8,867 nucleotides of DNA from Hyphomicrobiales bacterium (lineage in GTDB: Bacteria; Pseudomonadota; Alphaproteobacteria; Rhizobiales; Xanthobacteraceae). The first letter of the stretch is position 1. Each line of letters opens with the position of its first letter. The DNA lies in contig JAKFYO010000227.1 of NCBI GenBank assembly GCA_021730825.1, forward strand, positions 1 through 8,867, written 5' to 3'. The position numbers and the translations under genes are program-made. The notes below the pieces were generated by a model. That model saw only the letters and a list, made by a program, of their open reading frames with translations, was not told the origin of the DNA and searched no databases. This document shows positions 1-5,548 of the stretch, one piece after another.

Positions 1-81
1 CGGCAACGGTTGCGCGGCCGCGGCACCGATGAGTGCCACGATGGTCGCGATAGCCAGGCTGGAACGCCGGTCGAGAGCCAT
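1..81 (-). CDS. N-terminus of an exported protein (partial, unknown function)
   Basis: The first 27 codons of a minus-strand gene run off the left edge of the window. The reading frame opens with ATG at 81-79 and encodes MALDRRSSLAIATIVALIGA followed by AAAQPLP. This is a typical Sec signal peptide: a short positive n-region (Arg5, Arg6), a hydrophobic stretch at about residues 9-20, and a likely signal peptidase I site after the Ala run (AAA-Q). The mature protein is outside the window, so no function can be given; it should be periplasmic or secreted. It lies 66 nt downstream of maiA on the same strand and could be read through from it. I see no good Shine-Dalgarno sequence in front of it. 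Confidence 0.6.
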   Translation of the reverse strand, partial: MALDRRSSLAIATIVALIGAAAAQPLP

Positions 82-147
82 GAATCTTGCCGCTTTTACA
101 AAGGATTCGCCGCTAAAACGCAGGATAACGTGACCGAATGATGGTGA
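82..147. other. Short intergenic gap between maiA and the exported protein gene
   Basis: These 66 bases separate the maiA stop codon from the start of the next minus-strand gene. I see no stable GC-rich hairpin with a T-run, so there is no evident intrinsic terminator, and no convincing promoter hexamer pair. Read-through from maiA into the exported protein gene is therefore possible. Confidence 0.35.
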
Positions 148-777
148 CTATTCCGCATCCGGCTGGGCCGCTGGCGCCGCCGCCGCAAAAGCCGGGTGCT
201 TCTGGCAGGCCTCTTCGACGGCCACAATTTTAGGGAACTTCGTCATATCCACCTTATAGCGGCGGGCATTGAAGACCTGCGGAACGAGGCAGATGTCGGC
301 GACTGTCGGCTCGGCGCCGAAGGCGTAAGGCGCGGGCGCGATCAGTTTCTCGACGGCGCTGAATCCGTCCTCGATCCAGTGCCGCGTCCAGGCATCGACG
401 GTTTCGAGATCGAGATTGAGCATCTTCAATAGGTAATTGCGCGGGCCGGTGTTACCGAGCGGATGCACGTCCATTGCGATGATGTGCGTGACGGCGCGGA
501 TGCGCGCACGCATTAGGGGATCGGAAGGCAGCAGCGGCGGCTGCGGGTGCGTCTCGTCGAGATAATCGATGATCGCGAGCGACTGGATCAGGACGTCGTC
601 GCTGTCGAGTTTGAGTGCCGGCACCCGCGTCTGCGGATTGACCGAAATGAAGGGCTCTTCCTTGTGTTTGCCCTTCACGAGATGGATCGCGATGGTCTGG
701 TAGGAAAGGCCCTTCAGCGCGAGCGCGATGCGGACGCGGTAGCTCGCCGACGAGCGGAAGTAGGAATAAAGCTGCAT
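148..777 (-). CDS. maiA: Maleylacetoacetate isomerase (zeta-class glutathione S-transferase)
   Basis: A 209-aa protein that isomerises maleylacetoacetate to fumarylacetoacetate with glutathione as cofactor, between HmgA and FahA in cytosolic homogentisate breakdown. The thioredoxin-like domain (about residues 1-80) opens with MQLYSYFRSSASYRVRIALA, the zeta-class SSxS-[YW]-RVRIAL signature (S9, S10). NPQTRVPAL (48-56) has the cis-Pro loop and Q65-S66 is the expected glutathione-binding pair. The helical C-terminal domain has DVHPLGN (103-109) and the TVADICLVPQ segment (158-167) with the capping Asp160. The length matches the usual 210-215 aa. The frame stays open to 933, but homology begins at the ATG at 777, inside the 31-nt gap after btaB, so that start was chosen; its ribosome site is weak (GTCGGG close to ATG). 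The same fold can also isomerise maleylpyruvate, so that substrate is an alternative. It may be co-transcribed with btaAB. Confidence 0.92.
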   Translation of the reverse strand: MQLYSYFRSSASYRVRIALALKGLSYQTIAIHLVKGKHKEEPFISVNPQTRVPALKLDSDDVLIQSLAIIDYLDETHPQPPLLPSDPLMRARIRAVTHIIAMDVHPLGNTGPRNYLLKMLNLDLETVDAWTRHWIEDGFSAVEKLIAPAPYAFGAEPTVADICLVPQVFNARRYKVDMTKFPKIVAVEEACQKHPAFAAAAPAAQPDAE

Positions 778-808
778 CCCGACTTCATCGCCTGAAGTAG
801 TGCGAGAT

Positions 809-1498
809 TCAAGCGCTCGCGTGGCCCATCCGCAGCACGGCATATTGTGCATAGCCGCGAAACGGTCTGGCGAAGTGGAGTTCGGCGCCGTGGTAATCCG
901 CAAGCGTGCGCAACTGCACTTCGAGATCGTCACGCGGGGTCACATGAAACAGTTTGAGCCAACGTTGCAACGCACGGGCGAAAAAACCGGGCAGCCCGCG
1001 CTGATCGCCAAAATCGACGACATGCAGTTCGCCGTTTGGCGTGAGCATCGGCACTGCGCGGGTCAGCACCGCGCGCCAGACCGGAATCATCGAGAGGGTG
1101 TAAGAAATGAAAATCCGCTCGAAGCGCTCGACACCGAACAGCGCTTTTGGATCGAAATTGGCCGCGTCCGCCTGCGCAACCTCGATTGCGTCGTCGAGCT
1201 TCTCGCGGGCGATACTGGCGCGTGCCGTAATCAGCATTTCTTCCGAGATATCGACGCCGAAAAAATCCGCGTCGGGAAAATACTTGGCAGCTAGGATCAG
1301 GTTGCGCGCAGTGCCGCAGCCGATTTCCAGCACATGCGTATCGGGTGCGGGCTTGAGCCCGCGGATCATCCCGTCACGGCCGAGGAGATAAAATTTTCGC
1401 GTGAGATCGTAGAAGCGCCGCTGGTACCGGTACATCCGGTCCATTTTTTCCGCGGCGATGGCCGCGTCGTCGCGTGTCAGCATTTCACTTGAGGACAT
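809..1498 (-). CDS. btaB: Betaine lipid N-methyltransferase BtaB (SAM-dependent)
   Basis: A 229-aa class I SAM-dependent methyltransferase, called as BtaB. In the known pathway BtaB adds three methyl groups to diacylglycerylhomoserine to make the betaine lipid DGTS at the inner face of the membrane. SAM motif I is VLEIGCGTARNL (56-67), with the acidic residue of motif II in FFGVDISEEM (79-88) and a motif IV-like FERIFISYTLSMIP (126-139). The N-terminal MYRYQRRFYDLTRKFYLLGR (22-41) is also typical of this family. The call over generic UbiE/methyltransferase-11 proteins rests on its place directly behind btaA. The ATG at 1498 overlaps the btaA stop by 14 nt; a second ATG at 1483, one base past that stop, is nearly as good, and neither has a strong Shine-Dalgarno. 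The longer open frame to 1600 lies inside btaA and was not used. Expected to be co-transcribed and translationally coupled with btaA. Confidence 0.88.
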   Translation of the reverse strand: MSSSEMLTRDDAAIAAEKMDRMYRYQRRFYDLTRKFYLLGRDGMIRGLKPAPDTHVLEIGCGTARNLILAAKYFPDADFFGVDISEEMLITARASIAREKLDDAIEVAQADAANFDPKALFGVERFERIFISYTLSMIPVWRAVLTRAVPMLTPNGELHVVDFGDQRGLPGFFARALQRWLKLFHVTPRDDLEVQLRTLADYHGAELHFARPFRGYAQYAVLRMGHASA

Positions 1499-2714
1499 AG
1501 AGATGAAAGCCGCCATAGATCGCCGAGCGGTCGCGTGCGGTGAAGGCGTGGGACTCTTCTTCGCGATAGTCCCACTGATCGAGAATTTCGGGCGCGACAC
1601 GGCCAGGCAGGAGCGTGGGCTTCGCAGCGGTGCGGAAGATCACGCGGGCACCCGGCTTTGCGGTGCGGGTAATTTCCTTCCACAGAGCATTCAACTGCGT
1701 GTCGTTCATCCAGTCTTGTGCGTCCAGGAGAATGTAGCGGTCGCGCGAGGCGTCTTCCTGCGCTTGCAAGTATTCGGTGAAGGAGCGGTTCAGCACTTCG
1801 ACACGGTGGGCGCGCGTCTTGATCGTTTCGAAATTGTCCCGCCGTAGATAAGGCGGCAGCGGACCCTGTGCGTCCTTGGCGTAGCCACGCCCGAACGCCT
1901 GCCAGGCAAAATAATTGTCGTCCAGTTTGAAGCCGCAGGAGAGCCGCTCCAGTCGCTCGTAAACCACCGCCGCCATATTGCCGTTGCCGGCTCCTGCAAG
2001 CGCTTCGTACTGCGCCGGCGGAATCCCGAGGCCGAATAACGAAAACTGCTGCGCCAAAGTCCAGCGCACGAGCCTGCGGTCGAACAGTGGGGCGAGCGCG
2101 GTAGCAAAATAATTCTTCTGTTCTTCAAGCGAACGTGCGCGAAGCAGATCGCGGGGGTTCACGCCATAGGCGCGCGCAACAAAGTGACCGAAACCGATGC
2201 AGCGGCCGAGCAGTCCGTGGCGATAGAAATTACGCGCGAAGATTCCAATGCGCCGCTCGCCAATGCCGAAGCGGCGTTGCCCCCAATAGCTGCGGGATTT
2301 CTCATCGAGATGTGCGGCGAGCCAGCGGTCATAAGCCGCAACATTCGTCTTTTCGTTGGCGACGCCAAAGAAGCGATAGAACTCGTTCCAGGACGGAAGC
2401 TGTGCTGCCGCCGCGAGTTTCAAATTATTCAGCGCGACATGCGTGGGATTCAAATCGATCGCGGTCACGCGCGCGGGGTTCGCGGTCAGGTAGGAAAGGA
2501 TGTTGCAGCCACCCGACGCGATCGCCACGACATGGCTATCCGGAGTGATGACCAGTGCATCCATATCCACTTCCGGGTCTTCCCAGATCTGTGGATAGAC
2601 GAGGCCTTTGAAGAGGGAGGCGAACACCGCGTTCAGAACATTGGTTGGCGCGAGCGAACGGCCATAGCCGACTGCATTGCGCAAACGTTTTGATACGGTG
2701 ATTTCTTCGGACAA
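1485..2714 (-). CDS. btaA: S-adenosylmethionine:diacylglycerol 3-amino-3-carboxypropyltransferase BtaA
   Basis: A 409-aa protein of the DUF3419/BtaA family, close to the usual length of about 410. BtaA moves the 3-amino-3-carboxypropyl group of SAM onto diacylglycerol, forming diacylglycerylhomoserine, the precursor of the phosphorus-free lipid DGTS. Recognisable segments are YPQIWEDPEVD (40-50), a SAM-binding glycine motif VVAIASGGCNILSYL (62-76), AIDLNPTHVALNNLK (85-99) with an acidic ribose-binding residue D87, the central region around RNFYRHGLLGRCIGFGH (161-177), and LLDAQDWM (329-336) in the C-terminal part. No transmembrane helix is evident; family members act at the membrane surface. 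The start is TTG at 2714, supported by an AGAGGGA Shine-Dalgarno six bases upstream and by absence of a suitable ATG. A PhoB box lies 56 nt before the start, fitting the known phosphate-starvation control of btaAB in Sinorhizobium. btaB overlaps its end. Confidence 0.93.
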   Translation of the reverse strand: MSEEITVSKRLRNAVGYGRSLAPTNVLNAVFASLFKGLVYPQIWEDPEVDMDALVITPDSHVVAIASGGCNILSYLTANPARVTAIDLNPTHVALNNLKLAAAAQLPSWNEFYRFFGVANEKTNVAAYDRWLAAHLDEKSRSYWGQRRFGIGERRIGIFARNFYRHGLLGRCIGFGHFVARAYGVNPRDLLRARSLEEQKNYFATALAPLFDRRLVRWTLAQQFSLFGLGIPPAQYEALAGAGNGNMAAVVYERLERLSCGFKLDDNYFAWQAFGRGYAKDAQGPLPPYLRRDNFETIKTRAHRVEVLNRSFTEYLQAQEDASRDRYILLDAQDWMNDTQLNALWKEITRTAKPGARVIFRTAAKPTLLPGRVAPEILDQWDYREEESHAFTARDRSAIYGGFHLYVLK

Positions 2715-2720
2715 AATGCG

Positions 2721-2728
2721 TCCCTCTC
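2721..2728 (-). promoter_or_regulatory. Shine-Dalgarno deciding the TTG start of btaA
   Basis: On the minus strand this reads GAGAGGGA, a strong match to the anti-16S sequence, ending six bases before a TTG codon at 2714. It is the main reason for accepting TTG as the btaA start, since no ATG lies in the first 50 codons of the frame. Confidence 0.7.
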
Positions 2729-2753
2729 GGAATCGAATTTCTGCTTTTCGATT

Positions 2754-2788
2754 CCTGTAGCGGAGGGGCTATGTCAGTTTGACGACAG
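2754..2788 (-). promoter_or_regulatory. PhoB box and -10 region of the btaA promoter
   Basis: Read on the minus strand, 2788-2771 is CTGTCGTCAAACTGACAT. Against the established PhoB box consensus CTGTCATAWAWCTGTCAY it matches at 15 of 18 positions, with both 7-mer half-sites at the right 11-bp spacing. The best -10 candidate is TACAGG at 2759-2754, only 3 of 6 to TATAAT but 11 bp after the box, as in PhoB-activated promoters where the box replaces the -35. There is no good sigma-70 -35, as expected for an activator-dependent promoter. The box is 56 nt before the btaA start and 2 nt inside the end of palindrome A. PhoB control of betaine-lipid genes is known in Sinorhizobium meliloti; here it is inferred from sequence only. 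Confidence 0.68.
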
Positions 2789-2790
2789 GA

Positions 2791-2864
2791 TAGTGGAGCG
2801 GATTTGACATTCGCTGGTGAGGAAATCGAGCGCTGTGAAGCGAATGTCAAATCCGAAGCTCCAC
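2791..2864. repeat. Palindromic repeat A (23-bp stem with 3-nt bulge)
   Basis: An inverted repeat whose left arm 2793-2815 (beginning GTGGAGCGGATTTGACATTC) pairs perfectly with the right arm 2839-2864, apart from a 3-nt insertion GAA at 2855-2857 in the right arm. The stem is 16 bp next to the loop plus 7 bp beyond the bulge; the loop is 23 nt (2816-2838). The outer left border reads TAGTGG, the same as in palindrome B. The shared border, the shared inner ACATTCGC and the bulge at the same position mark A and B as one repeat family in opposite orientations. There is no T-run after either arm, so it is not a standard intrinsic terminator. It resembles REP/BIME-type or small non-autonomous palindromic elements found between genes; no coding capacity is seen. 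Confidence 0.85.
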
Positions 2865-2880
2865 AATCAAATATGGAATT

Positions 2881-2956
2881 GCTAGTGGTCGATCGATTCT
2901 AACATTCGCCAAAGGCTGCCGGGCGGTATTGCGAATGTTAGAATCGGACCACTAGC
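2881..2956. repeat. Palindromic repeat B (26-bp stem with 3-nt bulge)
   Basis: An inverted repeat with left arm 2881-2909 (beginning GCTAGTGGTCGATCGATTCT) and right arm 2931-2956 (ending GGACCACTAGC). The arms are perfectly complementary except for a 3-nt insertion GAT at 2891-2893 in the left arm, giving 16 bp next to the loop and 10 bp beyond the bulge. The loop is 21 nt (2910-2930). It is related to palindrome A, 16 bp away (18 of 24 bases identical between the A left arm from 2791 and the reverse complement of the B right arm), but flipped, since the bulge is on the opposite arm. Its right border overlaps the last codon and supplies the TAG stop of the paiB-like gene. Transcripts leaving that gene would fold into this hairpin, which could protect the mRNA end. 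Confidence 0.88.
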
Positions 2957-3593
2957 GTTTGAGGCGGTTTTGCATCGCTTCGGCGACCTCGCGGTCGCTC
3001 GCACGCGGCGAGGGCGCGAGGCCGGTGACGACACCTTCCTGATCGGCGGCGCTGCGGTTCTGGTTCAGCTTCGCTTTTCCTTCAATGCTCTCGATGTGCA
3101 GCCGCACGCCGACGATGCCCTTGATCTGGCGCGCGATGAAATCCTCCGGCGCGTCCGAAACGGCCCAAGGCTTTTCGAACGCGGCTTCAAAGCGCTTTGT
3201 CAGTGTCTCGACTTGCGCGCGTAACGTCTCGGCATCCTCGAAAATCTCGAGACGCCCGCGCGCCGCGATCATCGAATAATTCCAGGTCGGCACGACTTTG
3301 CCGTGCTCCTGCTTCGACGGGTAATAAGACGGCGACACATAAGCATCCGCGCCCATGAATAGCGCGAGCGCGGGCTTGGAAAGATCGCTCTCGTGCCACT
3401 GCGGATTTGCGCGTGCGAGATGCCCGGCGATCGTTCCGTAGGGTCCGGCACTCGCGTCGAAGACGATCGGAAGATTGCTGACGATCGGTCCTTGCGCGCC
3501 GACCGTTATCAGCGTCGTCAGGCCCGATGCCGCGATCTGCGCTTGCAGCGCGGGCAGGTCGCTTTCGCGAAATGCGGGCGGAATGTAGATCAT
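2952..3593 (-). CDS. PaiB-like FMN-binding protein / negative transcriptional regulator
   Basis: A 213-aa protein of the PaiB family (FMN_bind_2, split-barrel flavin fold), close to the usual 200-210 aa. Family signatures are the opening MIYIPPAFRE, GHLARANPQW (57-66), AYVSPSYYPSK (84-94), VPTWNYSMI (101-109) and the late KLNQNRSAAD (175-184). The family was named for Bacillus subtilis PaiB, a negative regulator of sporulation and degradative-enzyme genes. Most relatives are uncharacterised and may be flavin-dependent enzymes, so a regulatory role here is not shown. No DNA-binding helix-turn-helix is visible. ATG at 3593 is 3 nt after the stop of the marR-like gene, so the two are surely one transcript. 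The stop TAG lies inside the border of palindromic repeat B. The C-terminal tail after residue 190 is poor in family motifs. Confidence 0.85.
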   Translation of the reverse strand: MIYIPPAFRESDLPALQAQIAASGLTTLITVGAQGPIVSNLPIVFDASAGPYGTIAGHLARANPQWHESDLSKPALALFMGADAYVSPSYYPSKQEHGKVVPTWNYSMIAARGRLEIFEDAETLRAQVETLTKRFEAAFEKPWAVSDAPEDFIARQIKGIVGVRLHIESIEGKAKLNQNRSAADQEGVVTGLAPSPRASDREVAEAMQNRLKR

Positions 3594-3596
3594 CGC

Positions 3597-4085
3597 CTAA
3601 TCCGGTAACTCTGCGGAAGTATCGGCAAGTGCGGCCGCGCGCGCGGTTACGGTATTCAGCACGCGCTCGAAGGCGTCGCGGTCCTCGCTCGAAACTTCAC
3701 CGAACATGCGTTGTGAGAGCGCCTGCGCTGCCGGCGCAATGGATTCGTACACTTCAAGGCCAACGGGACTGAGCGAAAGAAATGCCTCGCGTTTGTCATC
3801 GCGGTTCGCACGCTTGGCGAGCATCTTCTTTCGCGTCAGCGTCGCGACCGCGCGCGATACCTTGGTCTTGTGCATGTGACTGCGCTCGCCAATCTGCTTT
3901 GCGGTCATGGTGCCGAACTCGCCGAGTTGTGCGATCACGCGCCACTCGGCGATGCCGATACCGTATTTGGTCGAGTAGGTCCGCGCGGTGGCCTGACTGA
4001 CGAGGCTTGCCGCCACTACCAGCCGGTAGGGCAGGAAATCCTCAAGCCGCAACACGAAACCTTCTTTGTTTGACATTGGTTTCAT
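3597..4085 (-). CDS. MarR-family transcriptional regulator, divergent from hmgA
   Basis: A 162-aa winged helix-turn-helix protein of the MarR family, which act as dimeric, usually ligand-responsive repressors. After an N-terminal dimerisation helix (about 15-40), the DNA-binding domain covers about residues 44-107: YGIGIAEWRVIAQLG (41-55), MTAKQIGERSHMHKTKVSRA (60-79) with the recognition helix about 72-86, and the wing with the family Asp-Arg region NRDDKREAFLSLSPVG (94-109). The C-terminal helices (112-150) complete the dimer interface. The first ATG is 4085; a second (MSNKEG) at 4076 is an equally possible start, and neither has a clear Shine-Dalgarno. It forms a transcript with the paiB-like gene and faces hmgA across 89 nt. 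Control of the homogentisate operon, probably with homogentisate or a related aromatic as ligand, is an inference from position. Confidence 0.9.
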   Translation of the reverse strand: MKPMSNKEGFVLRLEDFLPYRLVVAASLVSQATARTYSTKYGIGIAEWRVIAQLGEFGTMTAKQIGERSHMHKTKVSRAVATLTRKKMLAKRANRDDKREAFLSLSPVGLEVYESIAPAAQALSQRMFGEVSSEDRDAFERVLNTVTARAAALADTSAELPD

Positions 4086-4104
4086 TTGTAACTACTTTGC
4101 ACAA
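4086..4104. promoter_or_regulatory. Candidate MarR operator (weak inverted repeat)
   Basis: The sequence TTGTAACTACTTTGCACAA has TTGT/ACAA arms around an 11-nt centre, directly before the marR-like ATG. The arms are short and the inner bases are not symmetric. MarR proteins often bind palindromes of this size overlapping their own promoter, which is the only reason for the call. Confidence 0.25.
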
Positions 4105-4133
4105 TTAGCAGCGCGCGGCAACAGCGCGACAAT
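4104..4133. promoter_or_regulatory. Candidate face-to-face promoters for hmgA and the marR-like gene
   Basis: On the plus strand, TTAGCA (4105-4110) and GACAAT (4128-4133) are 17 bp apart, each 4 of 6 to the sigma-70 hexamers, and would start hmgA transcription near 4140. On the minus strand, TTGTCG (4132-4127) and GCTAAT (4109-4104) are also 17 bp apart and 4 of 6 each. The -35 of each therefore lies on the -10 of the other, so the two promoters would exclude each other. The matches are only moderate and unverified. A 7-nt direct repeat CAGCGCG (4109-4115 and 4122-4128) lies in the spacer. Confidence 0.35.
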
Positions 4134-4161
4134 AGTCAAAACAAGATCATGAGCAATCGTG

Positions 4162-4168
4162 AAGGGAG
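4162..4168 (+). promoter_or_regulatory. Shine-Dalgarno of hmgA
   Basis: AAGGGAG ends six bases before the ATG at 4175. It is a strong ribosome site and fixes the hmgA start; no other start codon in this frame nearby has one. Confidence 0.75.
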
Positions 4169-4174
4169 AACGCC

Positions 4175-5548
4175 ATGGCGAGCGACCGCAGAAGCGCACC
4201 CGTCGAGTCTCGCAGGCCCGCCGACATCGAGAGCGCGATCATTCCGGGTTACATGTCCGGCTTCGGCAACAGCTTCGAAACCGAGGCGCTGCCCGGCGCG
4301 CTGCCGATCGGACGTAACTCGCCGCAGAAAGTGAACTACGGCCTTTATGCCGAGCAGCTTTCCGGTTCCCCCTTTACTGCGCCGCAGGCAACGAACCAGC
4401 GCTCGTGGCTTTATCGCGTGCGCGCCGGGGTCAAGCACACCTCGCGCTTCTCGCGCATCGACCGTGGTCATATCCGGACTGCGCCGGAGCGCGACGAGAC
4501 CGAAATGCCGATCGGCCAGTTGCGCTGGTCGCCGATGGAAATGCCGAAAGGCAAAACCACCTTCGTGAATGGCCTCCACACGATCACGGTTGCGGGCGAT
4601 TGCGAAGCGATGAGCGGCATGGCCGCCCACATGCTGTTCATCAACGAGTCGATGGAGCGCGAGCATTTCTTCAATGCCGACGGCGAGTTCCTTATCGTCG
4701 CGCAGGAAAATTCGCTGCGCTTCCGCACCGAATTTGGCCTGATCGATATCAGCCCAGGTGAAATCTGCATCATCCCGCGCGGCGTGATCTTCCGCGTCGA
4801 ATTGCTGAACGGGCCCGCACGCGCTTATGTCTGCGAAAACTATGGCGGCGCTTTCACGTTGCCGGATCGCGGGCCGATCGGCGCGAACTGTCTCGCCAAT
4901 CCGCGCGACTTTCACACGCCGGTGGCGGCCTACGAGAATATTGAAGGCAAGCACACGCTTTATGTGAAGTGGGGCGGTGAGATGTTCCGCACCGAGACCA
5001 ATCATTCGCCGATTGATGTCGTCGCATGGCACGGCAATTACTATCCGTACAAATATAACCTCCGGCATTTCTCGCCGGTCGGCGCAATTTTGTTCGATCA
5101 TCCCGATCCGTCGATCTTCACGGTGATGACTTCACCCTCCGAAACGCCGGGTACTGCGAACATCGACTTCGTGATTTTCCCGGAGCGCTGGGGTGTCGCC
5201 GAGAACACCTTCCGTCCGCCGTGGTATCACCGCAACATCATGTCGGAGTTCATGGGTCTCGTTTACGGCAAGTACGATGCGAAACCCGAAGGCTTCACGC
5301 CCGGCGGCATCAGCCTGCATAACACCATGCTGCCGCATGGACCGGACGTGGATGCGTTCGAGCACGCGAGCAACGTCGAGCTGAAGCCGGTGAAGCTCTC
5401 GAACACGCTCGCCTTCATGTTCGAAACGAGATTCCGCCAGCGCGTCACGAAATTCGCGGCGAAATCCCCGGCCTTGCAGGACAACTACATCGACTGCTGG
5501 ACCGGGCTGAAAACGCACTTCGACCCCAACCGCCGCGAGCCCAAATAA
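4175..5548 (+). CDS. hmgA: Homogentisate 1,2-dioxygenase
   Basis: A 457-aa cytosolic Fe(II) dioxygenase that opens the ring of homogentisate to give maleylacetoacetate, the central step of tyrosine and phenylalanine breakdown. The core starts at [20 protein letters not shown] (25-44) and continues with [18 protein letters not shown] (54-71). The active-site block is [11 protein letters not shown] (285-295, H286), [15 protein letters not shown] (347-361) and [15 protein letters not shown] (377-391). By alignment with human HGD, H352, E358 and H388 are the iron ligands and H286 the catalytic base; all are present. The length agrees with bacterial homologues, which share a variable N-terminal extension of about 25 residues. 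A strong Shine-Dalgarno supports the ATG at 4175. It is the first gene of a five-gene plus-strand run; its TAA overlaps the fahA ATG by one base, so the two are translationally coupled. Confidence 0.97.
   Translation: MASDRRSAPVESRRPADIESAIIPGYMSGFGNSFETEALPGALPIGRNSPQKVNYGLYAEQLSGSPFTAPQATNQRSWLYRVRAGVKHTSRFSRIDRGHIRTAPERDETEMPIGQLRWSPMEMPKGKTTFVNGLHTITVAGDCEAMSGMAAHMLFINESMEREHFFNADGEFLIVAQENSLRFRTEFGLIDISPGEICIIPRGVIFRVELLNGPARAYVCENYGGAFTLPDRGPIGANCLANPRDFHTPVAAYENIEGKHTLYVKWGGEMFRTETNHSPIDVVAWHGNYYPYKYNLRHFSPVGAILFDHPDPSIFTVMTSPSETPGTANIDFVIFPERWGVAENTFRPPWYHRNIMSEFMGLVYGKYDAKPEGFTPGGISLHNTMLPHGPDVDAFEHASNVELKPVKLSNTLAFMFETRFRQRVTKFAAKSPALQDNYIDCWTGLKTHFDPNRREPK

Noticed and set aside
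745..747. Ala11 in place of the Cys of the animal SSCS motif in MaiA
   Set aside because: Bacterial zeta-class GSTs commonly have another residue here; the first serine and glutathione-site residues are kept, so it is not a sign of loss of function.
778..933. N-terminal extension of the maiA frame into btaB
   Set aside because: The zeta-GST fold starts at the ATG at 777; the upstream part is btaB sequence in another frame.
2815..2839. Palindrome pair as a CRISPR array or attachment site
   Set aside because: Only two inverted, non-identical units exist, with no regular direct repeats and spacers, and no cas or integrase gene nearby.
2791..2956. Palindromes A and B as ordinary intrinsic terminators of the paiB-like gene
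   Set aside because: Neither stem is followed by a T-run on either strand, and the stems are too long and AT-mixed for a normal terminator. An effect on mRNA ends is still possible.
4109..4128. Direct repeat CAGCGCG with 13-nt period before hmgA
   Set aside because: Seven bases of GC-rich sequence repeated once is weak evidence and the period does not match one or two helical turns well; noted in the promoter entry only.
4136..5101. Long minus-strand open frame (321 codons) opposite hmgA
   Set aside because: It is the mirror of the strongly supported hmgA frame. High-GC codon bias keeps antisense frames open, and its translation shows no family motif.
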